From Cordia subcordata (taxonomy: Eukaryota; Streptophyta; Magnoliopsida; Boraginales; Cordiaceae), in NCBI GenBank assembly GCA_028554755.1, contig JAPTOF010000020.1:3477001-3541000 (forward strand): DNA of 64,000 bases. The letters are read 5' to 3'. Positions 1 through 10,362 of the stretch are shown here, one piece after another; position 1 is the first letter of the stretch; each line of letters starts with the position of its first letter. The notes beneath the pieces are model-generated. The model ran no database searches, was not told the DNA's origin, and saw only the letters and a program-made list of their open reading frames with translations. The position numbers and the translations under genes were made by a program.

Positions 1-867
1 AAAAAGTTTTTTTTTTTTTTTTTGTTTTCACTGAGTGTTTAGGAGGAAAAGGGAAAAGAAGCAATGGGTTTTGGCATCTGAGAAACAGGAAAAAGTAGCT
101 TTTGCCTGTTGACAAAACTTGTTGTTCAAGTGGTGGCATATGGGTGGCCTTTTTAGTGAGATGAGGGTTTCGACTCTTGCTAGTTAGCTATTAGAAATTT
201 TTTTTCCCCATTCTTTTTCTAAAGCTTTAAATAAAATCATAAAACTCTGCTAATTACTGGAACTTTTTTCTCTACCGATGACTTTTTTTAAACCTTTAGA
301 TAGAACTTTGTTAATTACTGCAATTTCTTTTCTTTTTTTTTTTTTTCTTTCTTTTAAGCTTTAGATAGAGCCCGACCCTAACAAAAACTTTGGTGCTTTT
401 GTAGCCTCTCACTGCTTCTGTTTCTTGGTAGGGATATATTAAAATTAAAATTATTTTCATATTTTGTAAATATTTACAAAATATTTTTATGTGCTCTATT
501 TAATTAAAAAATATTAAAACAAAAATGAAAGATAAAAATAATTTGTAAATTATGGATAACCAAACAGGCTTTTTATTTTTGTTTATAGATTCTGCAATTT
601 AACCAAATATATTTACAATTTATGTTTTTTGTTGTTATATATAATTTTGATTTTGATTTTTAAAATTTTTCACAGCATTATCTAAATAGTCCTAGGTTTG
701 AAAGCATGAGTAAGTCATATGCACTGTCCACGTGTTACTCTCCGCAACTATTTACAGTACGATGACAGTGAAAGTAAAACTCAAACAACAAAAGAATTCC
801 AATAGCGAAGAGCTCCACAAAACAATTCCAAGAGCAGAGCAAAAGAAATCTGGTACTAAAAAAGAAA
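1..867. other. AT-rich noncoding flank with poly-T tracts
   Basis: No coding potential is seen. There are several T-runs (4-23, 332-346). A G-box CACGTG lies at 729-734, about 135 bases before the small ORF at 868, and the stretch 760-867 is purine-rich and lacks ATG codons, so it resembles a 5' leader. No clear TATA box is visible. Confidence 0.5.
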
Positions 868-1192
868 ATGGATTTGAACCCTGAGGTTCGAGAGAGAGCG
901 ATTCAGCTTAAACGTATGCAGACTGAGCTTGAGAATGCAAAGGATGAGGAGAAAACCCAAAAAAAAAAAAAAAAAAAAAACTTCTGAAGAAGCAAAGGCA
1001 AAGGCTGAAATGAAATCGAACGAGTACGATGCTGTGTTTAACGCCTGTCGGAGCAGGATAAATAACTTTGTTAAAGAGACAGAGGTTGTTGGGGTGTGGT
1101 GCAACAGCGCCGACGACGTGAGAGGTGTCAAATATCTCAGCCAAGTTGCAAACGCTAAACTCATGGTGCTAAAAGAATGCTTAATATGAAAG
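868..1192 (+). pseudogene. Small lysine/glutamate-rich ORF broken by a frameshift at an A22 tract
   Basis: An ATG in a good plant context (aaagaaaATGGat) at 868 opens a frame that starts MDLNPEVRERAIQLKRMQ and runs 39 codons to TGA at 985-987, just after an uninterrupted run of 22 A (959-980). The next frame then continues smoothly with TSEEAKAKAEMKSNEYD and ends KECLI before a TGA at about 1187-1189. Dropping one A (or two extra A) would join the halves into about 108 residues: a basic/acidic helical N-terminal half and a C-terminal half with two Cys and two Trp/Val-rich turns. I do not recognise the family. It may be a pseudogene, a gene whose homopolymer length was miscalled in the assembly, or a length-polymorphic allele. 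No introns are needed. Confidence 0.4.
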
Positions 1193-2080
1193 GAATAAAA
1201 CTAAAAATAGTAAAATATGGTCCACTCTACCACGTTTTTGGCTTATTAATTAGCGCTCATTTGGATCTAATTTTTTTCAAATAATATTTATTTTGAGACA
1301 CTCAAATTTCTGGCTTATGAAAATTTTTTTACAAAAAACGTACTTCTTGAGAAACTTTTGGTTTCTGAGAAATTTCCAACTTTTGGAGAAATATTTGTTT
1401 TTAAACAAATGTGTTTTCTAAATAAAATAAATATTTTCTCTTGGGAAAAAGAAAACAACCCACATGGACTATTAAAAAGCCCAAAGACCACTGAAGTCTG
1501 AGTGTATTTTGTTTTTTAGTGTTGTGTTTCCCCTAGCTTTTATCTCCCTTCTTAAGTTGGGCTTGGCTATAATATTTTGAAAATACCTACACGCACGAAA
1601 TTTCTACTGCATATATCATATATGGTCCAAGTAAAGGAAAGAAATGATTTCTGTGTGAGTGCTTTTACCTCTTTGGAAAATCCGACTACATGGTACTTTA
1701 CATTAAAGTGTTGATGGTGTTCGATAGAAAATACTTGCAAGTTCAATCACTAGATATGCTAAATTAAGGTGCTGATAAGCTTATCAACATAATAAGCGTA
1801 ATTCCTGCTTAACTTAGAAGCTCAAAAACCCCAATCACAAACTATTACGTAGCCACTTTAAACGAGGAATGTACGTAATAAAGTTTTCATCACCACTTTC
1901 ATTCAAAATAAGTACATAATATTTACTTTTGTCCATCATAAAGGGCTGATATCTACCAATAGATCGAAAGAATAATTTCTTAAAACCTATGTTAATCGTT
2001 CATTTAGCCAGAAAGAATTAATTGTTTCCTACACGTTATTATTCAAATATGGCCCTTAGCACCTGCTTTGGACATGCAGC
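1193..2080. other. Intergenic, nothing recognised
   Basis: AT-rich sequence with stop codons in all frames. I see no repeat or gene signature. Confidence 0.5.
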
Positions 2081-2088
2081 AAATTAAG

Positions 2089-2796
2089 CGCATGTTCGAC
2101 AAATTTAGTTGTTAGAATAGCTGATAGTTATTTGTGTAACTGATAATTGTTGTATTATAACTGTTAGTCGGTAGCTGTTTAACTAACTAATTGAACAAAA
2201 TATGTTCGATAAAATTAACTAATGAATGTAAAATAACGTAAAAAGACATTAATAATATGTTGTTATTATTATTGTTGTTATGATAATTATAATTATTATT
2301 AATCTATTTCATAATTATATATTTACTTTTATAATCATATTTTAATATTAAAATATAACTAATTTTTGGATAAAATATTTGTATCAATATTATAAAAATT
2401 AATTTTAATAGATTCAAAATCATTTTGTGAAAAAAAGTACTAATAAAACATATATTTTAGTAATGTTTTTGATTATATAGAATTTGAAATTCATTTTTAT
2501 ATTATTGATTATTTATGTTTGTGAAAGAAAAGGTAAAAATAGGGAGAGAGATTGGATAAAGAATAGAAAAAATAAAAAAATGCAAAAAGGGTAGAATTGG
2601 AAAAAAAAATGAAAAGCTAAAAGCTATTTGAAAGGCTAAAATTTTTAACTTTGAGAATGCTAGTTGAAATGCTAAAAGTTATCTAAAAAAAGTTACTTGA
2701 AACGCTAGTTAGTCGAACAGTAATATTTTAGAAAAATAGTGTTTTGACCAGTCAAAATACTAAAAGTTATTTGAAAAATTGTTGCCGAACACACAC
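2089..2796. mobile_element. hAT-like non-autonomous element, copy 1
   Basis: The left end GCGCATGTTCGACAAA matches the reverse complement of the right end (GTGTGTTCGGCAAC) as a terminal inverted repeat. Eight-base flanks AAATTAAG (2081-2088) and TAATTAAG (2797-2804) look like a target duplication with one mismatch. The interior is AT-rich with no ORF. The class call (hAT) rests on the 8-base duplication and is inference. Confidence 0.5.
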
Positions 2797-2834
2797 TAAT
2801 TAAGGCATCCAAAACGCATATACCACATCAGCCC

Positions 2835-3370
2835 TGTTCAGCAATAGTGTTTTAAGTAGTATTTAGTGTCTTGACCAAGTCAAAACACTACTTCATCTCA
2901 ATTTGGTTGTTTGGTAAAACAGTGTTTTAAGCAGTATTTTTATTCTAAATAGTGTTTAAAGTAGTGTTTGTGAAAAGTTAATATTATTAACGTTTCAAAG
3001 TAGAGTTTAGTGTTTCATTTTTTTTGGCAATACTGCCCATTCTCAAATATTTTTTTGGTAAATGTACCCTCTATCAAATTTCGTTTATATTTTTACATTT
3101 TCTTTCACGAATATAAATACAAAATAACACAAAAATTAATTTGAAATTCTATCTATATCAAAATATATTAAAAAGTATAGGTCTTATTTGTCCATTCATT
3201 ATTTTTTCAAAAATATAAATTTTCAATCAATTAAAATATTTCTATAATAAAAATATTTGTTTATAATATTAATAAATTTAATTTTAAAAAGTTATTTTAT
3301 TATGCTTTATTAATAAAATATTATTTTAAGAAATATATATTTAATTATAAAACAAATTATCTTAATTATT

Positions 3371-3466
<96 letters not shown>

Positions 3467-3703
3467 TTATCATCATCATCATCATCACAACAATAATAAC
3501 TCGATACCGATGCCTTTTTTTGTCATTTTTCATTCACCAGCTAACCCAACAATTAGTTTTATCGAACATATCTAAAACAATTTGTTAGTGAAATAGCTAA
3601 CCACTAACCGCTAAAATATAACAGCTGTCCACTACCCAAACTAGTATCTTCTACTCAAACAGCTATCCGCAACCTAATTTGTTAATTACGCCGAACATGC
3701 CCA
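2835..3703. mobile_element. hAT-like element, copy 2, inverted relative to copy 1
   Basis: Read in reverse complement from 3703, this begins GGGCATGTTCGGCG and follows the same order of blocks as 2089-2796 (GATAGCTGTT, TGTTCGATAAAA, a TAA-rich stretch, AAGTAGTGTTT). The two copies face each other across about 40 bases, so the interval 2089-3703 is a large imperfect palindrome. No target duplication is visible on this copy. Confidence 0.45.
3371..3487. repeat. (AAT)n-(ATT)n-(ATC)n compound microsatellite
   Basis: About 70 bases of AAT are followed directly by about 30 bases of ATT and six ATC units. The AAT and ATT blocks are mutually complementary, so this can fold back on itself. It sits inside the second hAT-like copy, where copy 1 has only a short TAT/TTA-rich stretch. 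Confidence 0.9.
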
Positions 3704-4310
3704 TTGTGTTTTGCTTATTTGTTTTCTTCAATATTGCTGAGAGCTTACAGGTTACATGCCCTCAATCTACGAAATACTATTGTTTAATTTACCTGCAAAT
3801 CTAAATTAAGAGAACGAGAAAATTTCTTATCAATAGTTAATTAATTACTTGCTCTTAAAAATACAAAAATGAAAAACCAGAGAAAATTTAAAAATTATGA
3901 AAAAAGTGAAAAAACTATTGGAGAAGATTTCAAATTAACGCTTACTTATATTAATCGTGACCAAAAATTAACAAAGATGGAAATTCAATATATATAATTG
4001 AATACGATGCTTGAAATTTTGAAATTAGATTATCTGTGTCGCAAAAGACGATGTAAGAGCAGCTAGCAAAAATGAAAAGGAAAAAATAAATCAAACTTCT
4101 TTTTTCCTTTATCCCACTCTCAACTCAATCCTGAAATATGAATTTACATCGTCACTTTTGAGAGAAATAATCTCAATTTTTTGAACTAAATTTCAAATTG
4201 AACTCAATTAATTACTAAGGCTCCTATTTAAAAGTTTCAAAGCTATCAATTAAAGTCAAATAATATAAATCTATCCATGTTAATAATCAACCTTAACAAA
4301 GGAATCGTGG
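3704..4310. other. Intergenic, 3' flank of the zinc-finger gene
   Basis: AT-rich with no ORF or repeat. It should contain the 3' untranslated region of the minus-strand zinc-finger gene, but I see no canonical AATAAA close to its stop. Confidence 0.4.
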
Positions 4311-5093
4311 TTACATTTCACTTGTCGTTGAGCTTCTGATGGTGGAATACTGTAAGCTCAACCCCAGATGGAGATCTACAGGTTTACAATCTTGCTTTGA
4401 ATAAGAAGCTGGCAAAGTGGCAGTCTTGTTTTTTCTACTCTGATCATCTGCATGTGTAAGAGTGAACCTACAAGAATCTTGTTGAAATGGTACAAGATGG
4501 GAAGTGAAGGCATACCATCTTGACACGACAGCGCCGCCATTGCAGTGGCTGCCTCCACCACCGCTGAAGCTGATCTGTGGTTCTTCATAGAGTGTAAACT
4601 GATCTTGAGAATTAAGGGAAGGATCATAATACCATATGGGTGATGAGGAGCCTTTTTGATGATTATAAGGTTGAAGATAATAGTTGATGCAGGCTTTTTT
4701 GGCTTGAAGCTGCAACTTTTTCTTCCTCAACCTTTCCTTTTTATGAGCATTTTGATGCCCTCCTAAGGCTTGTGAATTGCCAAACCTTTTCAAACAATAT
4801 TCGCATTCAAATTTTTTATCCTCTGCAGCAGCAGCATCATGATCAGCTGATGCTGATGAATCCTTGGAGATTTTTTGATGATTTTCTCCACCTGATGATG
4901 ATACAGTGGAGGATGATGAATTCACACTTTCATCATATTGATGATGATCAATATTTTGAGATGTGCCAAGCTCAATACCAAATAGCTTGAGCTTCTTCTC
5001 AGCATGATGTGATTTATGATGATCAATATTGCCTTCATAATTATCTCTATCAATGCTTGATGGAGAAAGAGAACTAGAAGCTGTTTTCTCCAT
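4311..5093 (-). CDS. Single C2H2 zinc-finger transcription factor, GIS/ZFP5/ZFP6/ZFP8 type
   Basis: A 260-residue intronless protein. A Ser/His/Asp-rich N-terminus contains KLKLFGIELG (about residues 35-43), the short motif typical of this plant family. One zinc finger follows at residues 95-117 (C97, C100, H113, H117) with the plant-specific QALGGH core and a basic tail KKERLRKKK. The C-terminus has an EAR-like repression motif DLHLGLSLQ (about 240-248). Family members control trichome and root-hair initiation downstream of gibberellin and cytokinin and are nuclear; the role here is inferred. The open frame extends upstream to an ATG at 5219, but that ATG lies upstream of a TATA box at 5182-5190. 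The start is therefore taken as MEKTASSS at 5093, which leaves a leader of about 60 bases. Confidence 0.9.
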   Translation of the reverse strand: MEKTASSSLSPSSIDRDNYEGNIDHHKSHHAEKKLKLFGIELGTSQNIDHHQYDESVNSSSSTVSSSGGENHQKISKDSSASADHDAAAAEDKKFECEYCLKRFGNSQALGGHQNAHKKERLRKKKLQLQAKKACINYYLQPYNHQKGSSSPIWYYDPSLNSQDQFTLYEEPQISFSGGGGSHCNGGAVVSRWYAFTSHLVPFQQDSCRFTLTHADDQSRKNKTATLPASYSKQDCKPVDLHLGLSLQYSTIRSSTTSEM

Positions 5094-5181
5094 GATTATC
5101 TCTTGATCAAATGTAAGACAAAATTCTAATCTTTTTTTTTTCCTTGTACAAGTGATGCATAAATTATGTTCTGCTCCTCTT

Positions 5182-5190
5182 CTATATATA
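5182..5190 (-). promoter_or_regulatory. TATA box of the C2H2 zinc-finger gene
   Basis: TATATATAG on the minus strand, about 90 bases upstream of the chosen ATG at 5093. Transcription would begin near 5150-5155, after the ATG at 5219, which excludes the longer frame. Confidence 0.65.
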
Positions 5191-5219
5191 GTGGACTCTA
5201 TAGGTTTTTGACTATGCAA

Positions 5220-8200
5220 TGCGTCTATAAAGAATAATATTTTTCAAAGCCGTGAACAGTACAGACGTACCAAGGTCAATAAAAAAGTTAAAGAAGAAAG
5301 AATATCAGATTAGAGAAGCTGCCTCATGCAAATTTTAAAAAACCCTAGGGACATATATTAATTAATGTATTAGATACACCATACACTTTTCTCCAATCGA
5401 AGAGGATCATTCAGTGTGCTTTGTTTAATAGAAAAATCATGGTCTATGAGCACTTTAAAATATATTCATAAAATACATGCAATTATAGTACCACTTGGGC
5501 ATTTAAGTATTAAAAGATCATGAAAATATTCTATGCTTAATTAAAGATGAGACCCCCCCCCCCCTTAAATAGTAACGGAAATGGCAAAAAGTCAAAGAAG
5601 GGAGGGGGGATGTAATCACCTGCAAGGAAGGTGTCCTCACTTTGCACCATATATCTACCACCCTTCTTAAAAATGTTAATTTAGATTACTTTGCTTGACC
5701 AATCAATTAGTGGATTGATGTGTTCTTCTCTAGCAAAGCTTATAATAGTCTACATAGAATCAATTAGTTTATATGTAAAAGTATCTTTGGGTGCCCAATC
5801 CCATCTACTACAGTCTTTCAATCAAGTTGACACGATATAGTATATATATGTATACACACACGCATAGGCTAAATGATTTATTTTGTAATAGTGTTATAAA
5901 TTGCAATAAGAAACTAAATGAATCATTTACTTACATACATACATACAAACACACACACACACACATATATATATATAAATATATATATAAAAATTGTATG
6001 TTAATTGAGGAAGTTCAAATGACGTTAAATTTTCTTGATTTATAATTATTCAATATTTAAACGAAGGCTCCTTGTGATTATCCACACTGCACGACGTATA
6101 TTTAGAATAATAAAATAAACATAGTTATCTTGACAATGTTCTAGTAATGTATATAAAATACAATAAATGTGACGGGAGAGTAGTTGCTAAACAAAGGAAT
6201 ATAAGAAGTGGGTAATGATGTAAGCATATATACTAAAATTTAGAGTCTTCAACGAGATCTGAGCATATCTTCTTTGAGGAGGCAAACCCTATATTTTATG
6301 CTCAAAAGCATATATTTAAGGGTGAATCAAGCCATCATCTACTATTATCAACAATTTAATCAAAAGCATTTTTGTTAGACAGTTGTTCAAGCTGGTCCCT
6401 CCCCCACCTTTTCTTTTTTCTGTCTTTTTTTTTTTTTAAAAAAAAAACAACTTTGAGGGCATGTAATTATAAGAAACTGATAGATTGGCATTTTATTCCA
6501 TTGTCTCTTACTAGATCTTGGATTGGGTAGACTATTTCAACCAATAAAATCTCTCATATTCTCATCATTTCTCATTCCTTTTTTCTTTTTTCTTTTCTTT
6601 TAAAAAAATATTTTTGATTTTTCTTTCTAGTCTATTCGAATTGCTTTTCTTGCTAATTAGGCATGGTGTCATCAAGCATTTTGTTCTCTTAAAAAGTGTG
6701 GAATATTTTTAGGCTCTCAAATCTGTGGAGAATTGTATTAGGGGTAGCTGAGTGGGTGGTTTGGTTGTTTGATTGATTTCTTTCACCTCTCACTATTGAA
6801 GATAATGAGATGGCGGACCCCAACCAGCCACTCCAGAAGGAAAAAGAAATCGTCCGTGTTCACTGTGTATTTTGTTAATCTTTCAAACAAATATCATAAG
6901 AACCTTTATTAATGGAGTCAAAATAAGGTTTTACCGTAACAAAATGAAACGTATTCGAATAAGAGAGTGTGTAGTAAATTTAGAAAAACAAATAAGAGAT
7001 TAATTTATCAAAAACAAAGTAAACTAATAATATATCAAGTGTATCCGGTTCTAAATTAATGGATTCCTCATCTTCATGAGCCCGAAATAACTCATTCTTC
7101 TTCTATTCTTTACATAGTTGATACACGAATGGCTTACTATTTATATAGGATATGAAGAGTAACTAGATTCACTTCAGGGTATTTTACACAATCCAAACTC
7201 TTGGTGTCCAAACGAAAATTTACTTAACGCCAAAGTTGACTTAGCAACATATTAACAATAATGGTTTTGTCTTCGTGTACAATTTCCATATCTAATAATC
7301 TAATGAACTTGTGATATTAAAATTCCATTTCATTCAGGAAGGTTTTTATTTAATTAATGTTAAATGCAAACTTGTAACGTTTCGCTTCGCCATTGATGAC
7401 AAATTTACATGCGTACAACCTTTAACTTGTTTATATATGATTAGATTTCTAACATTAAATAATTACCATTACTTCCTTAATCATCCAGAAGATCTGAAGT
7501 AGTCTAGCATAAATATTGACAGTATTGTTAACAACCCCTCAAATGATATCATTCCGTGTTAGAAAGTACTACCTTGTGAAGTGATCTCTGTAATGATGCA
7601 AATTTGATAAAATCCAAGTGATTTAACTTCCACAATTCAAAATAGAGGGTACGACCCTAATATATATTTGAGGTACGTTTGACACAATTATAGTTATTTG
7701 GAATTGGATTAGTTGCTATTGATTGAAAATGTATTCAATAAAATTAGTTATTGGGTTAATCACTTTATTGTATTGAAATTAAAAGTATTCAATAAAAATG
7801 ATTTATTTCATGTTACTATTGTTGGTATTTATGCCTTCAATTTTCTTCTTTAATTTGATATCAAATTTATCATGCACAAAAAAAAAGTAGGTGGTAGGCT
7901 ATTTTAAAACTGTTGCTTGTATGAGCGTCGATTTTTTTAAAACGCCGCCCTTATATAATTCTAAAAGAAAAAAAATATCATGTTTTATTCACGATTTGAT
8001 TCGTAAACATTCCTTATAAGATAAGATGTCTAATACATAACTTTAGACTTCTTAAAAAAATGACTTATTTCACGTGCATGAGACTTTTGTGAACTAAGAT
8101 GCCTAATACATAACTTTAGACTTCTCCAACTTCAAAAATTAATTCGTAAATAAGACTTTATTTTTTATATTTGTATATATAATGACTACTAGTCTACACT

Positions 8201-9947
8201 AGATATGGGATGGTCCATGGAACAAGATAATGGTTCAGGGGAAAAAGAAAAACCAATATGGTGAAAGTTCAAGAAGAAAAGATATAATATTCAAAGCATG
8301 ATAGAGTTCTAGTAATTTCATCCAACTTATGACACTTTGGAGATTTTTCAACAAGACATATACCCACCATTTTGAGGTTTAATTTGAAACATTGTCCATT
8401 TGTTTGAAGTTTAAAACACAACAAATAGCAACCAGGCATATATAAATATTTGATTGGGCACCATAAGCTTTTTTAATAATCAAGAGTTGGTGGCTCAAAT
8501 TTCCAGATACATACATAGGCAACACCCAAGAAACATCCAGGTTAATTATATTACTTCCCTAATTATCATGAAAAGAATATTAACACAACAAGGCAATTCA
8601 TGTATCACATGTAGTTTTTAGCACTTTATGTCACAATACATGCATGTACTAGGAACAGAATTTAGATAAGGATTTGTAATTAGACTGGCATGGGACCAAA
8701 TGGTTTGCAGTAGATAGTGACTTAGAGAAAAGCCTTTTAGTTGGTTAAGAGGTGACTTTTAGATGAATTAATGGCTAAGAAGGTTACACTAGTTTTGTTC
8801 TAACAGTGGAATTGTGGAAATTCAAAATTTCTCGGGTGTATCATATTTGAGTTTGAATCTTAGACATGTTATCTAAGAAAATTATGAGATGTTTGGTTGA
8901 CTGGGAAACCTAATGCATCTTGTCGATTGAGAGAGGTCATTATATACCACCAAAGGGATAAGAATTGCTCCGTTTGATTTACATCTAACAACTTAATTTT
9001 CAAATTGAAAAGCAAAAGTCCCTATAAAAGCCCCAAAACGAGAACCAGGGTCTGCAAAGAAATCGCTCCGTTAATTAAGAAGACAATTGATGGATTTTTT
9101 TTTTTTTTTTATCGCGAGAAATTTGCTATTCAATAAACAAATTTTAGTGATACAAATAAGGAATAAAGAAGTGAAAAAATAACATGAAATATACTTTGGA
9201 TATGTAGCATTCATATGCACGGGAGGCATGCGCGTGTTGAGGTTGCCTTTGTTTGAATAATATATTAATATATATAGAAGATGATGATTAAGCCGTAAAA
9301 AAGAAATATAATGTTAAACGTTATAAATTACAAAGATTAAATTCTTTACTGATTGATACGTTATCTCTCTTCTTTTTCCTTTGCACCCTAATTATTAGGA
9401 CCCACAAATTCAAAAAAGAATTAGCCTAGCAACTATTTGTGCATAATCACCATATATTTTGGATAAAATATTGTAAAGATATTGGAAGAGTGGAAGACAT
9501 CTAGAAGAGATTAGAAATAGTTGAGGAAACTAAAGTTAAAAAAATATTCCGGATAAAACATTTAGCTTTAGTATAGTCAAATGGACGAGAACACGAAAAC
9601 ATTATCCAAGGAAAACAAAAAAGTTTCTCTAATGTTTTGTTCCGTTTTCATTAAATTGTCCTATTAAAGATAGGGGTTGTTGACGCTTTCATTTTCATAA
9701 TCAAGACATGATAAAAAAAAAAAAAATGGAGTGCTTCAAGGATATTAGTGCAAATTGTACCTGCATGTACACCTATCTGTTTGTTTGTCTAGTACCTAAT
9801 CATAATTGTTTGTCCAGTACTCTATAACTATTTGTTTGGTAACTGTTTGTTTAATACTCCACAGCTATTTGTCTAGTACCCCACAACTATTTATTCAGTG
9901 GTACACCTTACAAGTACATGATATAAGTTTCTAGATATTTGTATACA
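5220..9947. other. Long gene-free intergenic region
   Basis: No ORF with recognisable content on either strand. Small repeats noted are a C13-14 run at about 5551-5565, a (CA)n-(TA)n tract at about 5949-5990, and a direct duplication of TCTAATACATAACTTTAG about 68 bases apart (about 8027 and 8101). The rest is AT-rich sequence with short T and A runs. Confidence 0.5.
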
Positions 9948-10362
9948 AAGTAAATTGTATATCACCTCTCTGTACTCTAATCAAAGTAAATTGTATATCA
10001 TCTCTCTGTATTCTAATTTATGTGTATCATGTGCCCTTGTATTATCAAAACTAGTTAATTATTCCTTGTACACTGACCTACGTGCACCTTACCCTCTGAT
10101 AATATTAAAATTAGCTAATTACCCCGTAAAGTTTTTCAAAGTGTCATATATTTCAGAAGGTATTTTGCATACTTTTAAAAAATTCAAGGGAGTATTTTGT
10201 ATACTTTTAAGAATTCAGGAGGATAATTAGCTAGTTTTGATACTACAAGAGCATATAGTGCACGTAGGTCAGAATACAAGGGAGTAAGTAGTTAAGTTTG
10301 ATACTACAAGAGGTATGGTATATATAGGTCAATATACAAGAAGGTAATATGCAGTTTACTCT
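9948..10362. repeat. Foldback/MITE-like element, copy 1
   Basis: The left end AAGTAAATTGTATATCACC (present twice, 33 bases apart) pairs with the right end GGTAATATGCAGTTTACT in inverted orientation. The inner blocks (TTTTGATACTACAAGAG, AATTCAGGAGGATAATTAG, TTTTGCATACTTTT) recur in the same order at 18019-18344, so this is a dispersed family. No ORF is supported. Confidence 0.55.

Noticed and set aside
5941..5990. CA/TA tract as possible CRISPR-like or satellite array
   Set aside because: Plain dinucleotide microsatellite; no spacer structure.
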